DNA of 64,000 nucleotides from Ensifer canadensis. GTDB taxonomy: Bacteria; Pseudomonadota; Alphaproteobacteria; Rhizobiales; Rhizobiaceae. The notes beneath the pieces were generated by a model. That model saw nothing but the letters and a program-made list of their open reading frames with translations, was not told the origin of the DNA and searched no databases. The stretch lies in assembly GCF_017488845.2 (NCBI RefSeq), contig NZ_CP083373.1, positions 1 through 64,000 on the forward strand, given 5' to 3'. Shown here piece after piece: positions 26,736-34,972 of this stretch; the stretch's first letter is position 1, and each line of letters begins with the position of its first letter. The position numbers were made by a program, and so were the translations under genes.

Positions 26736-29069
26736 CTACCGCTCACACAGCCGGCGCTCTCCCCGATAAGGCTGGTAGGTGCAGTCGGACGCTCGAAACG
26801 ATCGATAGCTCCGCGCGCAAGCCCTAATATTGCAGGACGCTGCTGGCCCTTCTTGGCTTGTCATCAGCCCTGTATCTGGATCAATCTGAGGTTCAGGTTG
26901 GGCCATTGCCGCTTGCATGAAATCCCGCCAAATGCGCGCCGGGAGCGCACCACCGGTGACGCCCTTCATAGGCGTGTCGTCATCGTTACCGACCCAGACG
27001 CCGGCAACAAGATCTTCCGTAAAACCTACAAACCAGGCGTCACGGTTGTTCTGGCTGGTGCCGGTCTTTCCGGCTGCAAATGAACCCGGGAAAGCATCAC
27101 GTCCGGTGCCGCGCTCGACCACAAGCTGCAATAGGCTCACCAGATCCTGTTGGTAGGTGGAGAGATCGGTCGAAGCGGCTGTGAGCGGGCCGACGCGGAA
27201 CGCCTTGGTTTGGGTCGACGCCTGAAAATCGATTACGCCCCAAGGTTCGACCGGCGATTTTCCCAGGCGGATCGAGGCATAGGCGCCCGTCAGGTCAAGC
27301 AGACTGACTTCGGATGATCCGAGCGCTAATGCCGGCACGGGATTTAGTGGAGCATCGATTCCGAGCTCTCTTGCGGCCGCTACAACATTCTCGATGCCCA
27401 CTTCCTGCGCCAGCGCAACCGTTGCACCATTGAGAGATCGGGCGAAGGCTTCCGCAATTGTTACCCATCCATGATAGCGGCCTGTCGAGTTTTGCGGCGA
27501 CCACCCGTCGACTTCAATCGGGCCATCGAAGACCTGATCACGCAAGGTAAGTCCGTTCTTCAATGCGGCATAGAAGACGAAAAGCTTGAACGTTGAGCCA
27601 GGCTGTCTCTTCGCGGCAACGGCGCGGTTAAACTGGCTGGCCTTGTAGTCGCGTCCGCCGACCATCGCGACCACCGCTCCATCTGGCGTCATTGCGACCA
27701 GTGCGGCCTGTGACGCACCCAGAGTTTTTCCTTCCTTATCAAGATTGCGAGCGACGACATCTTCGGCAAGCTGCTGAAGGCGTGGCACCAGCGTCGTGCG
27801 CACTGTTGTCGAACCTGGAGAGGCACCTGCAATTTCGCCGGCCTGGGGCGAAATCCAGTCAGCAAACCAACTGCCCGAGCGCGGCGTCGGCGTGGTCGGA
27901 TGCAATTCGGCAAACTTCGCCTTGGCGGCGGACGCATCTTGCGCTGCGAGCTTGCCGTTTGCCACCATCGCATCGAGGACCGTTGTCGTCCTTTCGCGTG
28001 CGGCTTCGAAATTGTCGATCGGATTCAATTGGCTCGGCGCCTTCAACAGTCCGGCCAGCATCGCAGCTTCCTGGACGTTGAGTGCGGCAATCTCCTTGTT
28101 GAAATAGATCCGGGCTGCCGCGGGCATTCCTGTCGCGCCGGACCCGAGGTAAACGGAGTTCAAGTATCGCGTGAGGATCTCCCGCTTGCCAAGCTTCCAC
28201 TCGAGCCAGAACGCGATAACCAGTTCCTGCAGCTTGCGCTTCAGCGTGCGATCGCTTTCAAGGTACTGCACTTTGATCAGTTGCTGGGTAATCGTGCTGC
28301 CGCCTTGAACGACCGAGCCGGCCTGGAAGTTTCTCAATACGGCCCGCATGATGCCTTTCAAATCGACTCCGTAATGATCCATGAACCGCCGATCCTCGAT
28401 TGAAAGTACGGCATCGACCAAATGCGCTGGAAATTCCTCGTATCGGGCGTAGGGGCCCTGGAAAGGACCTTGTCTTACGATTGGCTGGCCGTCCGCGGCT
28501 TCAAGGACCACGATAGGTTTTAGGGAGCCGTCGGCGATTTCTCGCCACGGCACATCCTTCAGTGCCCAGATCAGCATTCCGATCACGAAGATCGCAAAGG
28601 TCAACGTCACCATCAAGATCCCGGCTTTCCATGAGCGAGGCTGAAGTCGCAAGGCGGGAAACCATGCCGGCGTGGAGACGACGCCTACTGCACCGGATAT
28701 TCCTTTGCGGAGGGGGGCCATGGCTGATGCCGCCCTCTGTCGAAATTTGGGGGGGAATGAGGCGCGCGAAGCTCTCGCGACCAGTTTGACCTTCTTGATC
28801 AGCGCGGGCGCACCTGCGAGGCAACGCTGTCCGACTGTGCCGAGATCGCGGCGAAAAGCGGATGCAAGATGGCGAAGTGCGCGCTTGCTTTCCGTAAAGG
28901 CGGGTGGGTGCGGCTCGCTCTCGTCTGACGATGCAACCGCAGCGGCGCTGTCGCTAGAGCTGACAGCCGGCTCCACTGCTGCCCGAATGGTTTCTGGTTC
29001 GACCCCAATCGTCGAAGAATTGGTATCTTCATCATCGGTCTGATTTGGGCTGTCAGCGGAGTGGGTCAT
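26736..29069 (-). CDS. Class A penicillin-binding protein (PBP1 type)
   Basis: A 777-residue bifunctional peptidoglycan synthase. A long Ser/Ala-rich cytoplasmic N-terminus (about 145 residues) is followed by one helix (about 149-170), the GT51 glycosyltransferase domain (E-D-R-R-F-M-D-H-Y-G-V-D and Q-G-G-S-T-I-T-Q-Q) and the transpeptidase domain with G-S-T-F-K (active Ser), S-L-N and K-T-G-T-S. It links lipid II into glycan strands and cross-links them in the periplasm. It stands alone, and an accessory copy outside a cell wall cluster suggests a role under special conditions such as stress. Confidence 0.92.
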   Translation of the reverse strand: MTHSADSPNQTDDEDTNSSTIGVEPETIRAAVEPAVSSSDSAAAVASSDESEPHPPAFTESKRALRHLASAFRRDLGTVGQRCLAGAPALIKKVKLVARASRASFPPKFRQRAASAMAPLRKGISGAVGVVSTPAWFPALRLQPRSWKAGILMVTLTFAIFVIGMLIWALKDVPWREIADGSLKPIVVLEAADGQPIVRQGPFQGPYARYEEFPAHLVDAVLSIEDRRFMDHYGVDLKGIMRAVLRNFQAGSVVQGGSTITQQLIKVQYLESDRTLKRKLQELVIAFWLEWKLGKREILTRYLNSVYLGSGATGMPAAARIYFNKEIAALNVQEAAMLAGLLKAPSQLNPIDNFEAARERTTTVLDAMVANGKLAAQDASAAKAKFAELHPTTPTPRSGSWFADWISPQAGEIAGASPGSTTVRTTLVPRLQQLAEDVVARNLDKEGKTLGASQAALVAMTPDGAVVAMVGGRDYKASQFNRAVAAKRQPGSTFKLFVFYAALKNGLTLRDQVFDGPIEVDGWSPQNSTGRYHGWVTIAEAFARSLNGATVALAQEVGIENVVAAARELGIDAPLNPVPALALGSSEVSLLDLTGAYASIRLGKSPVEPWGVIDFQASTQTKAFRVGPLTAASTDLSTYQQDLVSLLQLVVERGTGRDAFPGSFAAGKTGTSQNNRDAWFVGFTEDLVAGVWVGNDDDTPMKGVTGGALPARIWRDFMQAAMAQPEPQIDPDTGLMTSQEGPAASCNIRACARSYRSFRASDCTYQPYRGERRLCER

Positions 29070-29376
29070 TTCCTGCCGGCGATATTGTTCCTTCTAAGAA
29101 ATTAGTGCGAGAAAGGGCAGAAGAAAGGCGTTGATGCCAACCGGCCGCGATCGCTATACAGACCGAGTACGAGCGGCCTGGCTGTAACGAACGCCAAGCG
29201 CTTCGTCGTTCATCGTGACTCGGAGTACGTGATCCGCAAATTCAGGCGCTCGATGATCTGCCAGTCGAATTTCCATCGCAGTACGGACATCGTTAGTTTT
29301 GTTCCTGCCGCGGGTTTGCGGTAACCCGCACGTCCAAACTCGGCATCCGAATTGAGCGCCTCGGCGGTCGAATTGG

Positions 29377-29401
29377 GGAACTTTCAGCTCGCGTCGAAGT
29401 T
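29377..29401 (+). promoter_or_regulatory. EcfG-type promoter, distal
   Basis: GGAAC-N16-AGTT, about 200 bases before the gene at 29598 and 133 bases before a second perfect promoter. It may be a tandem promoter for that gene. The rest of the gap 29070-29597 holds no supported gene. Confidence 0.45.
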
Positions 29402-29533
29402 TGACTGAAGCGCCTCGTCATCGAGCGAATTTTTAAGAAGTTCGGCCTCACCTAGGAAGGTGGTTGGCATACGAACGGTTTTTGTAAGCCATTGTAACTT
29501 ATAGATAACCAAAATCTTCTTTGCGACGGAAAA

Positions 29534-29558
29534 GGAACCATCGCCAAGCACCCGCGTT
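29534..29558 (+). promoter_or_regulatory. EcfG-type promoter, perfect match
   Basis: GGAAC-N16-CGTT, ending 39 bases before the start of the secreted protein at 29598. Confidence 0.8.
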
Positions 29559-29597
29559 GTCTCAGCGTCGTTCAATTTTCGCATCGAGGAGACAACA

Positions 29598-29912
29598 ATG
29601 AGACAAATGATCGTCGCGACAGCCTTTCTGGCGGCAAGCGCATTCAGTGCCTATGCACAGACCGCAACAACGTCGCCGGACCCTGAAACGCCGGCAATCG
29701 CCACGCCCGACACCACCAATCCGACCGCGCCTGTCGAGGGCGCCAACAGCTTCACCGAAGAGCAGGCGCGCGCCCGACTTCAGGAGAACGGCTACACCGC
29801 GGTGACCGGGCTGAAGCTGGACGAGAAGGGCATATGGCACGCCTCTGCCACCAAGGACGGAAAGCCCGTAACCGTCACCCTCGACTACCAGGGCAACATC
29901 GTCGCCAACTGA
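29598..29912 (+). CDS. Small secreted PepSY-like protein
   Basis: A 104-residue protein with a signal peptide (MRQMIVATAFLAASAFSAYA, cleavage before Q-T-A). A Thr/Pro-rich linker leads to a compact domain (F-T-E-E-Q-A-R-A-R-L-Q-E-N-G-Y, L-D-E-K-G-I-W-H-A-S-A, V-T-L-D-Y-Q-G-N-I-V) that resembles half a PepSY fold. Probably periplasmic. It is followed 38 bases later by a stress protein gene, and both may be transcribed from the EcfG promoter. Confidence 0.75.
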   Translation: MRQMIVATAFLAASAFSAYAQTATTSPDPETPAIATPDTTNPTAPVEGANSFTEEQARARLQENGYTAVTGLKLDEKGIWHASATKDGKPVTVTLDYQGNIVAN

Positions 29913-29950
29913 AGTTGTAATCTCAGCAAACCCATCGAAGGAAAACCAAC

Positions 29951-30565
29951 ATGAAAACCGTGACTGGACTTTTCGACACCTATGACCAAGCATCTGAAGC
30001 TGTACGAGCGCTGAAAGCCGCCGGCATTCCCGATGACGACATCAGCATGGTCGCGAGCAACGGCGAGGGCCGATACAAGGTTGACGACACAGAAGGTGCG
30101 GCCGAAGGGGCGGGTACCGGTGCTGGCATCGGTGCTGCGGTCGGCGGCGCAGGCGGTCTTCTGACCGGCCTCGGGCTGATGGCGATCCCGGGTGTCGGCC
30201 CGGTCGTTGCTGCCGGCTGGCTTGCGGCGACTGCTGCGGGTGCTGCTGCCGGTGCGGTTGCCGGTGGTGCGGTCGGCGGGATTATCGGGGCGCTGACGGA
30301 TTCCGGCGTGCCGGAAGAAGATGCGCATGTCTATGCCGAGGGTGTGCGCCGAGGCGGCACATTGGTAACAGCGCGCGTTGCCGACAGCGAGGCTGCCGAG
30401 GCGGAGGCGATCCTCAGGCGATCGAACTGGGTGGATCTCGAGGAGCGGCGCTCCTCTTATCGCGAGCAAGGTTGGAACCGATTCGATGAGACACTCGATC
30501 CCTATAGCCCGGCGCAAATTGAAGAGGAACGCACACGATACGCTAGCCGTGGAACGTTGATCTAA
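29951..30565 (+). CDS. General stress protein with glycine-zipper core
   Basis: A 204-residue protein. The N-terminal 40 residues (M-K-T-V-T-G-L-F-D-T-Y-D-Q-A-S-E-A-V-R-A-L) form the YflT/17M-like fold of general stress proteins, followed by a hydrophobic region very rich in Gly and Ala (about 60-120) and a second copy of the fold's closing segment (V-P-E-E-D-A-H-V-Y-A-E-G-V-R-R-G-G). The C-terminal tail is charged. The Gly-rich core could insert in or associate with membranes. An AAGGAAAA site precedes the start. Confidence 0.8.
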   Translation: MKTVTGLFDTYDQASEAVRALKAAGIPDDDISMVASNGEGRYKVDDTEGAAEGAGTGAGIGAAVGGAGGLLTGLGLMAIPGVGPVVAAGWLAATAAGAAAGAVAGGAVGGIIGALTDSGVPEEDAHVYAEGVRRGGTLVTARVADSEAAEAEAILRRSNWVDLEERRSSYREQGWNRFDETLDPYSPAQIEEERTRYASRGTLI

Positions 30566-30581
30566 CCAAACAGAACTTCGA

Positions 30582-30614
30582 AAAGGCCGTCCATGTGGGC
30601 GGCCTTTCTTATTT
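30582..30614 (+). terminator. Rho-independent terminator
   Basis: An 11-bp stem (AAAGGCCGTCC with GGGCGGCCTTT, one G-U pair) and ATGT loop, followed by a T-rich run, 17 bases after the stress protein stop. Confidence 0.8.
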
Positions 30615-31157
30615 GTTTACTTTGCTTCAGAGCGACAAACGTGATCATCCATGCCTCTGGCCAATAACGATAGTGTGCGATCCATTGGGAACACGTGCTT
30701 TGGCCTTGAGTCGCCGGTAATCGGCGAGGATCTCTCTGCTCATGTTTCTAGAACAATGCAGATAAGAAAATGTAGGGTTGCGCGGTCGCTTCATGGGAAG
30801 GTTGGGCCCGAACTTCGGCGATGCCTCCTTGTCGCTTGGATTGAGCGGCCTCTACACCGGGTCTCATGGCGTGGATACCTCCCTTGTCCATCGAATAGTC
30901 AAACAGCTTTTTTCGCCGTCAAGACCCGTGACCGAGCCGGTTGTGATGATTGCCGAGCCCGGCCTGTAACGGTGCAAGAAGAGTGGCGCTTCACGCCGGT
31001 CGTTGCGGAAAAGCTGTGTCCGACATAGCTACCGCATCGGCATATCCATTGGCCGGCCGCACCAAGACATTTTTTCGGGCACTCCGGACCGCGATCGGCC
31101 CGGCCAACTATCAGCTATCCGCACCGTATCGGCGCACGCGCGGGCCAAGCGCTGCTC
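30615..31157. other. Intergenic region without a convincing gene
   Basis: About 540 bases between a terminator and a convergent gene. Short ORFs lack ribosome binding sites and family resemblance. Confidence 0.4.
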
Positions 31158-31817
31158 TTATGAGCCGGTCTCGCGGTGAGGCGCGCCTACAGGCTTGGAT
31201 TCAGGAGAGCCCCGGTACCTCAAGAAGATCGACAAAACAACAATCAGCGCCGTTGACAGGAATTCCGATTGCCAGTTTTGAAGGGATTCAAACCAGAATT
31301 GTGCGCTGCCGAGATGCTGCATGACCGTCGTTGTCGCTTGGCCATGCAATTGCGCCGTCTCGCTCTCCGATCTGGCGCTGGAGACAAGATGGAGTACGAA
31401 ACTCGCAAGGAAGAGACCGGTGAGAACAATTCCCAGCGAGTACGCATAAAGCAGCCGTACCATACCGCCCCTCTTGACTGGCCACGGCGCCTCGGGATCT
31501 TCTTCTCGGTGCGCAAGTCCTTCATCTTGAGGCGACCTCTCGTCAGGATCCTTGGATTCCGCAGAGCCCCTTTGATAGAGATAGGCGGTCAGCACGACAT
31601 AAACCGACATTTGCAGAAATTCACTTTCCCAGTTCTCGAAGACGGCGGATAGAAAGTCGCCGCTTAAGCCATACTGCATCAATGTCAGCGCCGGCGATCC
31701 GTGGGCCGCCAACTCTTCATTGTTCGCCAGCCAGCCGGCTATGTACATGCCGGCGATGGTCATGAGTGTCGCGGTCACGAGGACGATCGTCAGGCTGTTG
31801 TCTCGTAGAAAACGCAC
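31158..31817 (-). CDS. DUF6766-like membrane protein
   Basis: A 219-residue membrane protein with about four helices, starting at GTG with a GGAGGAG site. It begins with R-F-L-R-D-N-S-L-T-I-V and has two similar halves: L-S-G-D-F-L-S-A-V-F-E-N-W-E-S-E-F-L-Q and L-G-S-A-Q-F-W-F-E-S-L-Q-N-W-Q-S-E-F-L-S, each leading into a helix and a Y-L/F-R-x-R-G-S-x-E-S-K motif. The internal repeat suggests duplication. This resembles the DUF6766 family; function unknown. An EcfG-type promoter lies 30 bases upstream. Confidence 0.78.
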   Translation of the reverse strand: MRFLRDNSLTIVLVTATLMTIAGMYIAGWLANNEELAAHGSPALTLMQYGLSGDFLSAVFENWESEFLQMSVYVVLTAYLYQRGSAESKDPDERSPQDEGLAHREEDPEAPWPVKRGGMVRLLYAYSLGIVLTGLFLASFVLHLVSSARSESETAQLHGQATTTVMQHLGSAQFWFESLQNWQSEFLSTALIVVLSIFLRYRGSPESKPVGAPHRETGS

Positions 31818-31846
31818 GTCACGCTCCTCCGTTTGGATGTGCCACT

Positions 31847-31872
31847 AACCGCGACCGGATCAAGATAGTTCC
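31847..31872 (-). promoter_or_regulatory. EcfG-type promoter (17-base spacer)
   Basis: The minus strand reads GGAAC-N17-GGTT, ending 30 bases before the GTG start at 31817. Confidence 0.6.
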
Positions 31873-31955
31873 GAAATCGCAATCTCCGAGGCGCAAGGCG
31901 GTAAATCCTAAGAGCTGGTCGAGCGACGCCGTAAAACTTCCCCGGCTCGCGACAA

Positions 31956-32183
31956 TCAATCGAGCCATTGATTGCGAAACGTGAGCGTTGCGACCGAACC
32001 GGTTTTGCCGATGTCGGTACGAACCAAAACGGATATGTCTGTGCGGTTGCGATCTGGGAGTTCATCCCGAGCAACGTCCAAGAGGATTTCCTGCATCACG
32101 GCATCCCGCGAACCAAGCTCGACGCCTTGCTCATCTCGTGTTTCGCCGTCACCGTTATGAAGATCGAAAAAATAGCGCGTCAT
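31956..32183 (-). CDS. DUF6894 small protein
   Basis: A 75-residue protein starting M-T-R-Y-F-F-D-L-H-N-G-D-G with a GGAGG site. The N-terminal signature and E-x-A-x-x-E-I-L segment are those of the DUF6894 family, common in Rhizobiales and often in many copies. Function unknown. The ORF extends upstream to 32477 but without protein-like sequence. Confidence 0.8.
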   Translation of the reverse strand: MTRYFFDLHNGDGETRDEQGVELGSRDAVMQEILLDVARDELPDRNRTDISVLVRTDIGKTGSVATLTFRNQWLD

Positions 32184-32310
32184 CAAACCTCCAATCGAAA
32201 GGAAAAAGCAGGAAAAGCCCTCATTCTTCCCGAGGATGACGAGCATCAGTGCACGCTGCCTCCGCAGAACGACGTTCACGCTCTCGTACACTTCCAACTG
32301 CTTGACATGC

Positions 32311-33234
32311 TCAATGGGTGCCTTCGTGTGCAGCACCACGGGCCCTCTCACTGGGGGGCGCAGTTCTCCTTTGTTTTTTTCGCTCCAGGCGGCGCGCCTC
32401 CGATCGCGCTTCACGCAGCTCGTCCAGAACTGGCCGCCACCAGCCCCGCGCCTTCTCGAACGCGTTCGGCTTCTCACGCGCCGGCCAGGTTGCCACCAGT
32501 TCGGCTAGCGACGCCGGGCGCCAACGAACCCAGACAAAATCGCGCGGATCGCCTGCAGCATGGGGATAGAAGCGCTTGATATCATCCGGCTCGGCGTATT
32601 CTCCGGCCACCTCGGCTATAATCACCACGCGGTAGGAACATGTCGTCACCGCCTGACCGATCGGTGGTAGCGCCCCGGCTGGAACCGGATAACGCCGGCG
32701 GCGACGTTCGGCATAGCGCAATTTCGCGCGCTCGGACTTCGCCGTATGTTTTTCCGCTTCCTTCCGGCGCTTGCGCTCCTCAGGTTCGCTAGCGCGCGCA
32801 GCTGCGTCTATATCAGGCCACGAACGTCGCAGTGCTTCGTAGGATCGGAACGGCACCCGCCAAGCGTGCATCTCATCATCCCACCGAGCCCAAGGGATTA
32901 ACCGCAATTGCTCAACAACGTCCCTGGAATAAGGGGTGCGTATCTGGATATCGTCTTCGATTTGAAGATATTGACTGGAAATAGGATCGAAAGCGTACGC
33001 ATCGCGGCCTTTGGCATCCGCATATAAATCGAGGTTTTCGCTCTCGCGCGCCAGCCACTGTGCAATGCGTTTGCCGGCGGTCTTGCCCGGCACGAACCAA
33101 CTGCGTTGCTCCTCGTTCCAGCGAGCGCGTGGGAATGCATTGCGGAAGCGTTCCACCGTCATTCTGTCGTAGGCGAATTTCGCTGTGGCGCCAAGACGGG
33201 GTTCGCTATCAGACCTTTCCTTGGGCTTAGGCAT
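32311..33234 (-). CDS. Protein with two HARP-like repeats
   Basis: About 307 residues (start ATG at 33234; a GTG at 33243 is also possible). Two tandem repeats are visible: V-E-R-F-R-N-A-F-P-R-A-R-W-N-E-E-Q-R-S-W-F-V-P near residue 27 and V-V-E-Q-L-R-L-I-P-W-A-R-W-D-D-E-M-H-A-W-R-V-P near residue 106. This resembles the HARP domain of the DNA-annealing helicase SMARCAL1 and its bacterial relatives. A highly basic central region (E-E-R-K-R-R-K-E-A-E-K) could bind nucleic acid. No helicase motifs are present. An EcfG-like promoter is upstream. Confidence 0.7.
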   Translation of the reverse strand: MPKPKERSDSEPRLGATAKFAYDRMTVERFRNAFPRARWNEEQRSWFVPGKTAGKRIAQWLARESENLDLYADAKGRDAYAFDPISSQYLQIEDDIQIRTPYSRDVVEQLRLIPWARWDDEMHAWRVPFRSYEALRRSWPDIDAAARASEPEERKRRKEAEKHTAKSERAKLRYAERRRRRYPVPAGALPPIGQAVTTCSYRVVIIAEVAGEYAEPDDIKRFYPHAAGDPRDFVWVRWRPASLAELVATWPAREKPNAFEKARGWWRPVLDELREARSEARRLERKKQRRTAPPSERARGAAHEGTH

Positions 33235-33267
33235 CGTCGTCACCGTAAAATACTATCTGGTGAGCCT

Positions 33268-33292
33268 AACGCTCACGAACGCCACAGGTTCA
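33268..33292 (-). promoter_or_regulatory. EcfG-like promoter
   Basis: The minus strand reads TGAAC-N16-CGTT (one -35 mismatch), ending 25-34 bases before the candidate starts of the HARP-like gene. Confidence 0.5.
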
Positions 33293-33353
33293 TTCGTCAC
33301 GAACGCTCCATTGGGGCTGGCATTTGTAAATGCTCGCCGCGGTCGTTTCCGAT

Positions 33354-33378
33354 GGAACAACACGACGTTTTCACCGTT
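33354..33378 (+). promoter_or_regulatory. EcfG-type promoter, perfect match
   Basis: GGAAC-N16-CGTT, ending 34 bases before the start at 33413. Confidence 0.8.
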
Positions 33379-33412
33379 GAGTGGCATTGCCTTCATGTGA
33401 GAGGAAACAGCG

Positions 33413-33727
33413 ATGGTGGATCAGACCGGCTACGAAAGCGATGGCGATTTCGCAAAAGTCGGGGTCGTCAACGAGCCACTCGAGACGGCACCAGAAAATG
33501 ACGCCACACTGGCACGACAGGCCCAACTTGAGGCGCTGCGGACAGAAATTGTGAACCTGCGCGCGGAACTCGCCGCAATCGTTGGTGGGACGTCCCGGTT
33601 GGCCGTGACTGAGGCTGTCGTCGCACTTGAAACAACGCAGAACCGGATCAGAGACCACCTCGCCCCCGTTCTGATTGCGGCCGCCGCCATAGGATACCTC
33701 TGGGGGGCGTCTATCCGACGGCGTTAA
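33413..33727 (+). CDS. Coiled-coil protein with C-terminal membrane helix
   Basis: A 104-residue protein with a GAGAGGAAA site. An acidic N-terminus leads into a heptad-like region (L-A-R-Q-A-Q-L-E-A-L-R-T-E-I-V-N-L-R-A-E) and a C-terminal helix (L-I-A-A-A-A-I-G-Y-L-W-G) ending in RRR. This is the layout of ElaB/YqjD (DUF883) tail-anchored proteins, which in enterobacteria tie ribosomes to the membrane in stress, though direct family membership is not certain. Confidence 0.7.
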   Translation: MVDQTGYESDGDFAKVGVVNEPLETAPENDATLARQAQLEALRTEIVNLRAELAAIVGGTSRLAVTEAVVALETTQNRIRDHLAPVLIAAAAIGYLWGASIRRR

Positions 33728-34127
33728 TGATCGTCTCTGCCTTCCAGATCAGGCCGTTGATCCGGCGCGCTCGATGTTGATCGCTCACGTGGATCGAAAA
33801 GGTAAACACGTACCAGCCGGCAAGCTTGATCGCGATGGTCGATCTTCGGTTCTTTATGATGCCGTCGCGCTTCTGGCATCCAAGAAAGGTTCGGATGTGT
33901 TCCAACGCTAAGCGAACGCGAGGATTTGCGCCGATGTTTCGTCCATTGCAAGTTATTGCCTTTTGAGACGAGCGTACCGCTTTTAAACATAGGACGGGTT
34001 GCGTAAGGCGTCAGCGAAAGGTCGACTGAGCTTGCCTATCGATCTGGGCCGCCAGACGCTGGCGGCTTCTGTTGGGAACGGCCCAATTTCGTCGCCCACA
34101 AGGCCACCGGAGAAAGGAGGAACAGCA
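33728..34127. other. Intergenic region without a convincing gene
   Basis: About 400 bases. A 64-residue minus-strand ORF overlapping from 33711 to 33905 has no clear ribosome binding site and was not accepted. No promoter of the EcfG type was found before the DNA glycosylase gene. Confidence 0.35.
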
Positions 34128-34715
34128 GTGATTTCGCACGCGTTTTTCAATCGTTACGCTGTTGATGTTGCCAAAGCGCTGATCGGGACCGTCCTGGAGG
34201 TCGACGGCGTCGGCGGCATAATCGTCGAAACAGAAGCTTACACAATCGAAGATCCCGCTTCCCATAGTCACAAAGGCCCGACGAAACGCAACGCTTCCAT
34301 GTTCGCTGCAGCTGGCAATGCCTACGTTTACAGGTCCTATGGGCTGCATTGGTGCCTGAACTTCGTGTGCGAAGCAGGCAGCGCTGTGCTGATCCGGGCG
34401 ATCGAACCGACCACTGGCATCGAATCGATGCGACAGCGACGCAGCGGCGCCAACACATTTCTTTTATGTGCAGGCCCCGGGCGCCTTTGCCAGGCACTGG
34501 CTGTGTCACAGGAGTTCGACGGATTGTCACTTTTTTCGGCCCCCTTCAGGCTTTCCGCCGGCAGCAGTGCAGTCGAGGTTTGCCGAGGTCCGCGTGTTGG
34601 CATCAGCAAGGCTGTCGATCTGCCGTGGCGATTCGGCGCAAGGGGTTCTGGTTTTCTAAGCCGGAGTTTTCCAGACCCGACCGTTTTGTCGGAAATTGAC
34701 GCGCCGGCGTCATAA
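34128..34715 (+). CDS. 3-methyladenine DNA glycosylase (AAG/MPG type)
   Basis: A 195-residue base-excision repair enzyme of the Pur_DNA_glyco family, which removes alkylated purines. Conserved parts are I-I-V-E-T-E-A-Y (catalytic Glu), S-H-S-H-K-G-P-T-K-R-N-A-S-M-F, A-Y-V-Y-R-S-Y-G-L-H-W-C-L-N and L-L-C-A-G-P-G-R-L-C-Q-A-L. I chose the GTG at 34128 because an AAAGGAGG site sits 8 bases upstream and family proteins begin here; the ORF is open from 33999. It lies near the DUF763 and HARP-like genes, which suggests a DNA-maintenance group. Confidence 0.88.
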   Translation: MISHAFFNRYAVDVAKALIGTVLEVDGVGGIIVETEAYTIEDPASHSHKGPTKRNASMFAAAGNAYVYRSYGLHWCLNFVCEAGSAVLIRAIEPTTGIESMRQRRSGANTFLLCAGPGRLCQALAVSQEFDGLSLFSAPFRLSAGSSAVEVCRGPRVGISKAVDLPWRFGARGSGFLSRSFPDPTVLSEIDAPAS

Positions 34716-34972
34716 TCAATCCATCGAAGGGAATGACGGTGGAACATCCCAGCACCGGGTGCATTCCCTATAAAGGTCACAGGCTGTGCCCGGACGCGAT
34801 GGGGATGGAGAACATCAGGGTTTTTCCGCTTTCACCTTTTGGCCAACGAAACGGCAGTCGAGCTTCTTACCCGTCCAGCCTGCGACCGTCCGCCTCAAGC
34901 GCAAACTTCCCAATCCGGCACCGCAAATGCTAAAACGCGCCATCCGTCGTTGCGGATCAACAGGATAAGCTC

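Noticed and set aside
30688..30712. GGAAC-N16-GTCG as another EcfG promoter
   Set aside because: The -10 element lacks the TT expected and no gene follows.
33711..33905. A 64-codon minus-strand ORF
   Set aside because: No ribosome binding site and it overlaps the end of the coiled-coil protein gene; not enough support.
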